Under the pieces are notes generated by a model. The model had not been told where the DNA came from, did no database searches, and worked only from the letters and a program-made list of their open reading frames with translations. From Spisula solida (Eukaryota; Mollusca; Bivalvia; Venerida; Mactridae), in NCBI GenBank assembly GCA_947247005.1, contig OX365944.1, positions 8,692,501 to 8,756,500 on the forward strand: a stretch of DNA of 64,000 nt. The letters run 5' to 3'. This document shows positions 48,901 through 59,900 of this stretch, one piece after another. The translations under genes and the position numbers were made by a program. Each line of letters opens with the position of its first letter. Position 1 is the stretch's first letter.

Positions 48901-51900
48901 CCACAGATCATATATTTTAAAAACTGCTACAAATACTGCTGGTTAGTATAACTAACATTATCTCAATTGGTTGACCGCCTAACATGGTTATTTAAAGTCG
49001 CAGGTCATTGGTCAATCTGGCAGGAAAAACACCCAATGACCATGTACTTGTGTATATCGCTGTCGAACGCAAACAAACAAACAACAAAAGTACACTGAAC
49101 GATGTTTCATCTCCAACCTTGCTCATTATTAATAACACTACTGTCACAAACAAACAAACAAACAAACAAACAAAAGTCCAGTGAGACTGCTTGCAACTAA
49201 GTCGTCAACATATAGAACAACTGTTTTCATCGTCAACCTTGCTCATTATTAATATCACTGTGTCTGTATTCTGCACCATTTTACACACTTTGTAGAATTT
49301 AGTTAGGTTTATTTGTATTTCAGAAATGTTTCGAAATATGTAAGGCTACTGCTGACCAGCAGTTAGATGGGATAAGAACGGAGTTAACAAATATTATTTC
49401 ACAAGTAGCAAAGGTAAATATTGAAGTAAATATATGTAGTAATTAGCACGTATAACCTAGTCAATTGCACATATTATTTTCAACGGTCTATTTCGGTATA
49501 CTTTAACGGCAAGTACAATATTCGTATAAAAAACTAAAACCCATTGATTCAAACTCACCATGTAGTTGATACTCGACACTATTGCTATAATCAATATAGA
49601 GTAGAGCAGACATTTCAGAAGATGTTGGTCTCCAAGGACCATGGCAATGGGAATATATTCAGTATTGTTGTTGTCTAGTTTCGGCTGATGTATCTCAAGT
49701 ATAGATCGTATAGCTTCAACAATATAACTGACAAACTGTTGTGCTATTATACACTTATTTATGTTTCATCCACATGTATAATTATAAAACAACATCATTA
49801 TATAGATCTACTAACAAATAAAATATGTTGTCATTCTGACTAGAATTATAAGAGACTAGCAACATATTCATATATGTACTCATAAGAACCGACTATTTTA
49901 CAACAAAAATTCAAAAACTATCTATAAAGTCCCAAGTTAAATTGTGTAAGTGTTTCAGATGATGAGTGACTGGTAAGTATTTTAAAATTATTAATCTAGT
50001 AACTATGGACTGATTAGATATATTTCATAAATCTTACATGATGTATTACAATAACCTACGGTTAACATTTAAAACATTACATAGGTATTAAAAACCAAAT
50101 AGATAAAAAAACGTAAAAAACACATCATTATTTGTATAAAAAGTCATTTCTAGTTTTAAAATCATAAAACATGTTTTGACACTGATTTTGATCATATTCA
50201 CATTTATTCAGACAGTACAAGTATTACCTTATTGTGGTCAATAAGATTCAAGTAATTGCCATTTACCTCACATGCCTTACATATGTATACTTACAGGACT
50301 CAAAGACAGCCATAGATGACATGATGTATAGGGTGAAGGAAGAGAGGAAGTTATATGCTGTGAAACAGACACCAGACTTTCAAATGGTATTGATCTTGTT
50401 GATGATCTATTGTTGACGGTTATTGGCAGCTTGGTGGCGATTTGGACAGTTTTAAAATATGACGCGAAAATTTCAGAGACAATGCTTGTCAAATGTGATA
50501 TACATCAGTTGAAAAATACACTCGATATCTGTCTCAAAGTTTACAGTAGTTGGAACAAATACACAGTCTTACCATGCTAGTGTTTGAGAAAACTATGACA
50601 GGGGCTTAAAAGTAATAAAAATATGTTTCGTAGTCATTTGTGTAATAGTGTGTATAGGATTTAATTACTTATAGGAGAGAAACTTGTGTAAAAGCCGACT
50701 AGCTCAGTCGGTAGATCATTCGCTCTGTTAGCGAAGGGTCCCGGGTTCGAGCCCCGGTCAGGTTGCACATTTTTTTCACCCTGTTGCATTCGTTTGTAGG
50801 ATTATGTCAGTAAGATAAGAGATAAGATATTGGTATTTCCAATTTTGGGCCCACATATGGGCATACAATTTTGACATATATAAATGGCCTAAAGTTTCAA
50901 AATATGTATTAACCATCATTAACAACAACTAAGAGAAAGAAACAAAAACTACCTAAAGCTAAATTCTAATGCAGACTAAATCATCTAGCATATTAATTAA
51001 CAACATAACAGTCAAATAAACAACAATTAATGATTGAAAAAAGAAGACTAGTTCACATATTATTGCAACAGGAGGTATACATTTGACTAGACCATAATTA
51101 TGTTAAATGATTTTAAATTAATCATATGTTCGTTAAACTTTTTCTTTTCTGAAAGCAATCGAAGATATACTTTGACGAATACGTTATAACATCTTTATTT
51201 AAATTTCACAGTAGCCAAATACATTTCTACTATTAAGTGTATCAAAATGTAGTCAGTACGTCGATATACACTGATCTCTGCATCTTGTACAATTTGACAG
51301 TGGTCTTTACTTGCTTTATGCTTAGAAGATAGATAAATAGCTCGATACGATACAGTAAACAACACTTTTAGTGGACTTCTACTTACTAAAATGTACATTT
51401 TTCTGGTTTTCACTGATCTACATCTTGGTTACACGATCGTGCCATCTTGGTTACACGATCGTGCCATCGTTGTTACACGATCGTGCCTTTCCGTTTTCCA
51501 CATCGTGCCATCGTAGTTACACCATCGTGCCATCGTATGTCCTATTTGAAAACAAAAAATGATAATAATGAATTAGCGGATACACAAACAAACATAATCG
51601 ACTTCGTTTTACAAGAATAAAGTAGAGAGAGATAATCTTTATTAAAGTCTCATCAATGTACATTCTTACAATATTTACATTACATATTTGAACAATTATA
51701 AAAGTACTTTGCCGCTCCACACTGGAGCTATAAGAGACTAGATAATTCATATATACATATCAATAAAAACAAAACTATATTCTTGCAAGGGAACATAGTC
51801 GCGCAAAACGTAGTCTGCACAACCATACCAAGTATGTAGGATACGATTGGTACACAGCAAATACATACGACGTATTGAAGTGTATCGTATACATATTCGA

Positions 51901-52271
51901 TGTTGAACATAATGTTGCTAAATTTGGTGTGATCACTGGTATACTGTATAATAATTTTGATTAATCTTTCAATTATTTCTCTATTTTAGGTGAGGCAGAT
52001 GCTTACAACAGCTGATATTTTAGATGATGGTGTATTAAACATGGAACCAGTACGACTGTTCACTCAATCGTGTGTCAGGTTGTGTTGGTTAATGGTAGTA
52101 CAGGACCCACCGATGGCATTACTCCTCAAACCTCGAGGAGGCGCTGACCAATGCTACCGGGCGTACTTGACCCGAGGAAAAAATATGATGTATCTGGTTT
52201 GGCCGACTTTGTTGCTACACGAGGATGGGCCTCTCGTCTTCGAGGGTATTGCCGAATTTGGAAATAGTTGA
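42914..52271 (+). CDS. MIEAP-like gene, copy B, with N-terminal membrane anchor (six exons)
   Basis: Exons: 42914-43005, 46068-46247, 48653-48824, 49324-49413, 50297-50386, 51990-52271. They sum to 906 bp (301 aa plus stop) with compatible phases at every junction. Residues 1-30 (MEFTWLEWSLIGVLILCMIF and on) form one transmembrane helix with acidic residues before it and Arg/Lys after it, suggesting a cytosolic C-terminus. Then come a coiled coil (ALKKQIISLKEEVQEE), the QYSELYDNEWTDAY block, and the MIEAP-type C-terminal domain with CWLMVVQDPP and LVWPTLLLHEDGPLVFEG. MIEAP acts in mitochondrial quality control in vertebrates, so an outer-membrane or endomembrane location is an attractive inference. 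Linking the first exon to the rest rests on split-codon fit and on the conserved paralogue at 36,618. The donor after 46,247 (GTCACC) is weak. Confidence 0.65.
43287..44660. mobile_element. Insertion in intron 1 of copy B, LTR-like or inverted-repeat-bounded
   Basis: GTTATAAGTTATAGTTAGAACATA at the left is matched inverted by TGTTCTAACTAACTTAGAATATAAC at the right (44,641-44,665). Inside, a TGTGAGGCATGG...GGGCGTTACA segment (43,395-44,639) has TG...CA ends, AATAAA at 44,274 and no coding capacity, like a solo LTR. The orphan copy's intron is shorter by about this length, supporting an insertion. Target duplication was not resolved. Confidence 0.4.
43310..43394. repeat. Near-perfect hairpin, 30-bp arms
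   Basis: ATATTAAGTAAATTTTAATG... (43,310-43,339) pairs with its inverse at 43,365-43,394 with one mismatch. The 25-nt loop is GC-rich and repetitive (GCGATCGAAGCGAAGCGAG). Confidence 0.9.
44666..45134. other. Intron 1 sequence of copy B left of the duplicated block
   Basis: No gene recognised. It continues into the segment shared with copy A, whose counterpart would lie left of the window. Confidence 0.4.
46417..47212 (+). mobile_element. Pearl-like element, copy B, with intact 3' hairpin
   Basis: Fewer 145-bp core units than copy A, then GGACGGACGGACGGACG (47,138-47,157) and the hairpin GCTCACTCTGTCACTTTGTGACAGGTGAGC ending at about 47,208. This supports the pearl-like layout, with the 3' hairpin directly after the microsatellite. 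Confidence 0.75.
48416..48587. mobile_element. 172-bp pogo/Tc1-like MITE, copy B
   Basis: Same element as 5,633-5,799 at the homologous site, with CAGTACAACCTCT ends and TA flanks, so the insertion predates the segmental duplication. A few bases longer than the copy A version. Confidence 0.8.
50693..50768 (+). tRNA. tRNA-like sequence with intact A and B boxes, copy B
   Basis: GCCGACTAGCTCAGTCGG (A box) and CCGGGTTCGAGCCCCGG (T arm, B box GGTTCGAGCC) are intact, and a T run follows within 10 bases (CACATTTTTTT) as a Pol III stop. The anticodon stem TTCGC/GCGAA closes loop TCTGTTA (TGT). Acceptor pairing is poor (about four of seven), so a tRNA-derived gene or SINE head is more likely than a standard tRNA-Thr. 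Confidence 0.5.
51420..51535 (+). repeat. 22-bp minisatellite, copy B (short allele)
   Basis: About five units of the GGTTACACGATCGTGCCATC repeat, against nine or ten in copy A. Confidence 0.9.
51625..51829 (-). mobile_element. 5'-truncated retroposon specific to copy B
   Basis: A 205-bp insert absent from copy A, flanked by AAGTA on both sides (51,620-51,624, 51,830-51,834). On the minus strand it ends AATAAAGATTATCTCTCTC, a tail type common to LINE-related 3' ends. No coding capacity. It dates to after the A/B duplication. Confidence 0.8.
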
Positions 52272-52292
52272 CAACCAAAGAAAGTTGTGCAT

Positions 52293-52298
52293 AATAAA
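52293..52298 (+). terminator. Polyadenylation signal AATAAA, MIEAP-like copy B
   Basis: 22 bp after the stop codon of exon 6, in the same context as copy A. Confidence 0.6.
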
Positions 52299-53920
52299 TG
52301 TGTGTAATGTTGTAAACCTTCTCTTCGATGAACTGAGAGTTTTCATGATACTAACTACATACATTTCCTTACGTGAATAATTGCTCTGAAATATTAAATG
52401 TACTTGACCAATAATGTTTTACATAACTTCAAATTGTTATAAAAATCTAAGCATATATAATTGGACTGAAAATCATTGAAAATGTAACTGCTACGTCGGC
52501 CTGACATAATACTCGTACTGACGTCAAATACATGTATGTACATTAGTACTTTTATTTGCCTAATGCTTTGTGCATAATATATCCAATGGCTAACAAAGAC
52601 GTATAACCATGGTACTTACATGCCTGTCATAATTTCAGAAGATATTGACTGGCAAACATTTTTTTAAATTACAGGATACACTACGTACGGTACACATATC
52701 TATCTCTCTACTCTCTATCACAAAACCAAAGCTGTTTCCTATGCTTCTTACAAGAATAAATGTCTTAGAGCGTATAAGTAAATTTACGTATACAAATAAT
52801 ATGCATGTAGTTTTCTCTATATCTTCAATAGAAATAACACCATTACACTTATTTATTGAACACCCGTGATATGGTAGCGTGCACATTGATCAATATGAAT
52901 ACTATAATTCGCTGGCTTAGAATTAGAAGGTCGTAAGTACAATATCAATAGTTTGAGTAAACAAGAAAAAAATGTCTGAAAACTACTCTTTACTTTTGGA
53001 AAAACAAGTTCTTTAAACATCAGTTTGGTCAACATGAGCATTTCCGATTTTCAAGAAAATGGACTCATAAGAAGCGCCAAGATGCAGATTTCCAATATGC
53101 ATGAGTCTTATAAGATAGTAATTTTAATTCTAAGCCAGCGAATTATGTATTTTTAAAGAGACACAACTGGAAAACTATAAATCATATATATTCAACGCAT
53201 ATTTTATCTTTTTTTCCATGTATCGCTTGTTAAATGATGTGTTTTTCGAATGAAATATATGTAAACTAATCAGGATTTATTTATAGTAAATCACGCGATT
53301 TTATAACTGCTGACTCTTCGACAATTTTTAACACAGACTATGTATATTCTCATTTTAATTAGATACAATATCAGATAGCTAATATTCTATGCATGTTGTT
53401 TTCTCTATATCCTCAATTGAATGACGTCCTGAAGTAATGAAACTGTTTAATTAATGCGAGATAATATTATTGTCTGTACGATTCTCGTTTAATGTAAGTT
53501 TATTAGAATATGATAGTGAAAGTTATGTAATATTTTCAGAAACTGTTCATAAGAGTATTGTCTTTCTAACGCCATATTATCATAATTTTCATAGTTTTGT
53601 CACTAAGCCTGATTTTCGTAGAGAATGGCTCATACATTTACCGAGGTAAAAACGGAAACTGTTGAGCTTTCACTAATGATGCTGACAAACAACCGACCAC
53701 AGCATTTTAACGTTAAAAAAGTTAAAAAACGATCCCTGAGATTACATTCATGAAATTAGTTTTTTGATTCCGTGACGCTGTTCAACATAGGTACCATGAC
53801 GAAAGTGAACGTTGATTGTTTGATATAATCGTTAGGTCTGTTGGCAGGTTGTATAGCACGGTATAATTAAATACAGAATACGTATACATACTCGCTCATC
53901 ATTCGAGCGGTGAATACAGA

Positions 53921-56900
53921 ATGGAAGGTTGTGTAGATACAATACTTGGTGACATTGGAGGATTTGGAATATATCAATGAATTACCACAGCTCTCGCTAA
54001 TATTTCAAATCTCACAGCAGTTTGGGGTTATCTTATGATGACTTACGCTGGACAAACACCTCCAATCGTTTGTGAGAATTATTCTTCAAACGCTGATTGT
54101 ATCGACGAAGCGGGTAACTATAGTGACGTGGATCTCTATTTACTAGCGGCAAACAGCACGTCTACGACATTAAGTTATGGAACTAACAAGATGGCTACAA
54201 TCGTATCAGAGGTAAGGTGAGGTACATAGATTGATGGATTAAAGCAAATGTTATGACGAACTTGAATCGATTTTTCTTAAAAGTACATACCCTAAGAAAA
54301 TGTAATTGAACATGTAAGTTTAATGTACAATAAGACTCAACAAAAAACTTCTTAATTTACATTTTACTCCATTGTCACGCCCTTTTCAAGCTCATGTATA
54401 GAATACCAGTGGTTATCACTCACTGATACTATAGGCGCATCTGAATATTGTTCATATACTCATTTTTTAAAGTGTGCATGGAGTAAAATACATCTTTTCG
54501 TGCGGGGTAATTCAACTACTGTAGATCAGCAAGAAGAAATGCCATATCGTTTAAAAATGCTCGAAATACAGATATTGTCCATTAGAACGTTTTTCGATCG
54601 ATTTGTAGTTTTTATTGCACAATAATCGAATAACTAATGGACATATAAAAGTACAGTACGACCTCCTCAGAGCGGCCCTCTGTAGAGCAACAACCTCTGT
54701 GTAACAACACCTTCAAAATTTCCCTAAGTCACTTTTTACTATAAATGTAACCCCTGTAGAGCAACAACCCTAAACAATGACTAATATTTGCAGCTCTATA
54801 AGGGTATTGCTCTATAGAGGATGTACTGTATATATTATACGAACCATGTATTGCCATTACAGTGGAATCTTGTTTGTACTCGTGAATGGATACCACCAGC
54901 GATATATACGGTCCTGCTGATTGGTAGCTGTGTAGGTGGACCAATATTTGGTGCTATAGGAGATGTGTTTGGACGAAAACCAGGAGTATTAATATCTTCA
55001 GTCTTATTAATTGTTTTACACATTGCCAGTGCGTATTCACCTTCCTGTCTGGTATATGGGATACTCCAGTTTTTCCTTGGCATATGTGCGAGTGGCTACA
55101 TGATTTCCTATTTGAATGGAATATTGGAGAACTCGCCATCAAAGTGGCATCCAGTAGTGGTAGGGTTTCCAATTTGTCCGATAGCAGCATGTTTATTTGC
55201 CATTGCTGCGTGGGCGGTACACGACTGGCGAAGTCTACATATCATTTCAGCAGTGATTAGTGCGCCATTACTTCTCTTCTGTTGGTAGGTTACAGTTTGC
55301 ATGTGTAACATACAAATGAGCCGTTCTCCAGGAAAACCGGGCTTAGAGACATTGTATTAGTATTTATGTAATTATGTTAAGAAAATCCTCTTAAATGACC
55401 AAAAGGTCAGGCTCTTTTATTTAAGTTTAAGTTTTTGTATAATATAAAACTATGCCTTAGATTTATTTTTTCTCATGAATCATGTTAAAATTTCTTCTGT
55501 CGTTGCTATGGTAACCAATTTCCGAAGAGTATCCATGTTAAGAAAAAGAAGAGATAGTGGTTGAAAACCGTAGCTACGTTTCTCTAAAAGCTAAACATCA
55601 CGATTTAGATATGTTTTATTAAAAAAGGAATATAATTCAAAAATGGGATACCATTTTGAAAAGTTTACGCCAAGAACTCGTCAAATACTGGATTTATGAA
55701 CTTCTTGTTACCGTAACGTCAAATAACCCTTGAATGACGTTAGCGACGTCACTCACCTAGTAGACGGGAGTGGTTGGTTTTAAAAGTCTGTAACTTTGTA
55801 ATTTGATGTTATATTTTGCTCACATTTTCAGAAACTAATCAAAAGAGTCTTGTCTTTCTAATGCTAAATTAACATGATTTTCTTAATTTTGTCACTAAGC
55901 CCGGTTTTCCTGGAGAACGGCTCAACAGTCTCCTAAATATTCGGGAGACGCTGGCTACAATAAACTACTATGTTGCACCTCTTTATATTTTAACAAATCC
56001 TCTCAGTCGTAATCAAGTCTGGTTGTTCGGGAGTAAACCATAGACATAGCAATATTGATGCTTGTGTGGTATGCTGTCATTCGTCACCACAATTCCAGAA
56101 TGTTCTAAGACTACAAAAGTTCATTTTGAGAAAATCGACTTTACAGATTATGACCTCTTTCTTTCAGTAACTAGAGATAGAACAAAATGCATATATAGTA
56201 AATTTATTGTTTATCTTTAACGTCACAATGTTCTAAATCTTTTCAATATATATCTTCATCTTGAAAAGCGCTTTCCAACGAAACAAAAAACTTTTTTTTT
56301 CAAAAAATGAGTTAGATCATTCTGGAATTGAGGTGACGCATGATTGAAATACTCAGCACATTGTTATACATGTACATGTACTGTGTATCAAACTGGAAGC
56401 AAAACTAAGTTCACATCTACAAGTTCACTGTAATTATAATGTACACGCATCGTTCTCACCTCAGAATGGAGACGACTAAATACACCCAATCATTGTTTAG
56501 ATCTTGTTATTCTATGACGGCACGCTCGTTGTGTCGCACCCATATAGACACAAGCTGCATCCGTGGTCGAGGGATCAGGATCACCAATTTTCAAGCACTT
56601 GCCCCTCATAACTGAGGTATCGAATCTTACCCCTGATGTAGAATATGTGTGGGATCTATCCTACTGGATTGTGGTAAGTCGGTGGCTTCACCCTGGTCCC
56701 AATCTCCCGAAGCATCTCAATTAGAATTATCAACTCAAATTGAGGTTTTGCTAAAACAATCATAGTCTATATTTGTACGAGCTCTTAAAATTTTACTGTA
56801 ATAAACGCAGATAATATTTCTGTTTCTCCAGCCTCACATGGAAATTAACATAAAGATACATGACAATATAGAAGATGAGATCTTGCTAAGATTGGGATGG

Positions 56901-59900
56901 TGTTCCTTGTAGTATATTGTATAATTTTAGAATTGTATGATACAGGTTCTTCCAAGAAAGCGTTCGCTGGTTAGATGCAAATGGACAGTATGACAGATTC
57001 GGCAAAGCGGTAACATTCATTGCGAAAGCAAATTGCTCTGAACCACCCAGTGGGGAATATACATTCAATGCAAGAACGAGGATGTCATCAGGGCTCAAAT
57101 ACCGATTCGTTATCAGTGAATTTATTGCGAACAAAGATAATATGACAACAATTATATGTTTAGTATTTGTCTGGTAAGTAATTCTACATCATATACGGTG
57201 TTATCTTGGACGTGCTACTGCCCTCCAACCTCTGCCCCAAAAACATTCATAGACGACCTTCTAGTCTGACTTAATGTATAAGTAATTGGAAATATGAAAG
57301 AATAAGCAAGCACACGTAACGACAAACCTTTCTTCTTCAACATCAACACTTTATTTTCATTTTATTGGCATTTGTACATCTGTCCTGGAACGTTCATATT
57401 ACACAAAATGCGAGCTATACTAGTAATTCTGCAGGCGATGTACCCCTCCGTCTCTCGCTTCATTTTGTTGTGTATGGTCTAAACACTCTAAAAACTATTT
57501 GTTTCAAGTAAGTCGGATTGAACCTGGTGATTCCCCCCCCCCCAACAATATATACAAGATGAATGTCAGGATGGATCGACCATAAGCATCATACACTGAA
57601 AGCTAAAATGCCTTGCTGAAATATTGCAAACATTAACCAGAATTATTGTTTCTCTATGTACACAGGTTTTCTATAGGTTTTGGATATTACGGTATGTCAC
57701 TTGGGGTGACGAGCCTGTCAGATAGTCTCTATCTTAACATGTTCCTTCTTAACGTTGTCGACATTCCAGCAGCATTTATAGCTACATTACTCTTATATAG
57801 GTAAGTTATGTTGTGTTTTATTCATTAAGTACCACCACAAACCACTCATACTGTGGTATACACAATACTTGATGTAGCAAATTATTAATATATACACAAG
57901 TTAACGTATTAATTAAGTAGGTACATGTTTTCAAGAAACCTCAACAAGAAAACATAATTTTGTTATGGTGTCACTAAACTTTGTTGACATCTGCTTCACC
58001 ATTGGACTTACAGAAATAATTATAATGTTGCTTTTGGAATACATGTGATACAAATTTATTAAGTGTATTTAGGTACTAGTTGTAGCGCAATCTTGATGTT
58101 TGTATTATAATACGGTATTGACTTTATGCCAGGACTACCCCACAGGTAACTGTATCATTGATAAAAAGTTTCTTTTACAAAATTTATGTTATCTTAGAAA
58201 GGTGCATTTGTACTTAAGTGGTCAGATTTTCATGGTATCAAAAATAAGAATTGACTGTCGATACCTTCATAAAGTAATAAATTTATAGACAATATTGTTT
58301 GAACTACCTCCATGCAAAATCCCATCGTAATTGATCAACTAGGTAAAAAGTTATGCCATTAAATGTATACCGCGGTGTTAAGTCATTACTGAGGTGCATT
58401 CAATAGAAACGACAACGCTTTTTTGAACCAGAAAAAAGAAAGTGAGTTCACACCTTTTAGGTTTATTTTCCTATTCATAGACAGATTTTTAAAATATTGA
58501 TATCAAATTAAAGACGAAGCTATTTAGTTTCTGATTATATCAAAATATTAAAAATAACACCAGTTTTAATGAACCAGTATCAATTTCCCGTGTTAAAAAC
58601 CTTTCTTAGATATTATAAATTTTATAAAAAAATATTTTTTTATTTACTCTTTATTAATGATACAGTTACCTGTGAACTACCCTTGTCATGCTCACAGAAA
58701 ACTGCAGCTTAGGGTACACGAGGGATAATGATTCCCATCTATAACTTAACAGATTCGGAAGAAATTGTCTGAATGTGGTATTCCTGTTCGCTTCTGGATC
58801 AGCATGCGTTGTCGTTGGATTCCTGCAGTCATGTCGTGAGTGTTAACCTAGTAGATAATAGTAAATAATTTGTGACTTAGTAACGTAAATTGATTACTAT
58901 TCGTATTCGATAGGGATTTTCATGGATTTTAGTAAATAAACAATCATCAAACTTGTGGAGTTGTAATCACGGGTTCCCACAGGTGGTAAAGTGTCTTTAT
59001 GAGTCACACAAAGATTTGGATGTCTGCAATATGCTTTCACTTCCTTGTGTGGTAATCAATGTCGTGGATTGAAAACGAACATACAAGCAAATTGACGTAT
59101 CGTAAAGGGTATGATTTCGTAGTTCATTGCGCAGGTGGCATTTGTGCGCAGGTGGTATTTGTTCACAGGAGGAATCTAAAACAATGTCATGTTTGACTGT
59201 ATTATGTAGACTTTATATTTATGGAAACACTGATGTTCCTGTGTATTTGCAGATAATTCACAATAACAGCTTTCCCATATTTAGTAAATACAATGTATGG
59301 CGGAAAGGTAGATTTTACTTCTATCAACACACACACATGCGTGTTGGTCGAGTATTTTTTGTTTAAGCACGCAAATGTTTACACGAATTGTTCAGACATT
59401 TTAACATGTTGTATGTAGTATGTTTTGTACAATAAATATCAAACACCGACGCCGTGATCTCCCTTCACTCCGTAACCAATGTGAGGAGTTTGAAAAAATG
59501 TATGCAATGTTCTTGCTGTTTCAGCGGAACATGTACCTGTGAATCAAGAAACAGTGACTGGTGTTGGACTTGTAGCAAAGGCACTAGTTGGACTATGTGT
59601 GGTTCTGAGAACAGTCTACTCCCTGGAACTTGTACCCACAAGTACACGGTAGTATAAGTTCACTACTCAAACATTCATGAGAATCACTATATGTGCCTTT
59701 ACTCATGGAAACTTGTGAATCTGGTCAGATAAACTGATAAAATTGTCAAAAAAACAGAACATTATAAATTTATCTACAATTTATCACTTGAATACATGTT
59801 GTTTCGAAATATTAACTCTAAATGCTAATAAGGCCAGTCTCATTTTCATTTTCTAGTTAACATTTTCGTGTCTCATCGTTAGGTGTGCCACGGTCAGGTA

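Larger units (their letters stand above)
45135..53798 (+). repeat. Segmental duplication, copy B
   Basis: Direct repeat of 1-11,033. It lacks the copy-A MITE, solo LTR and 1.34-kb insert, has a shorter pearl array and minisatellite, and has its own retroposon insertion. The shared sequence stops at about 53,798, some 120 bp before the transporter's first exon. Confidence 0.95.
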
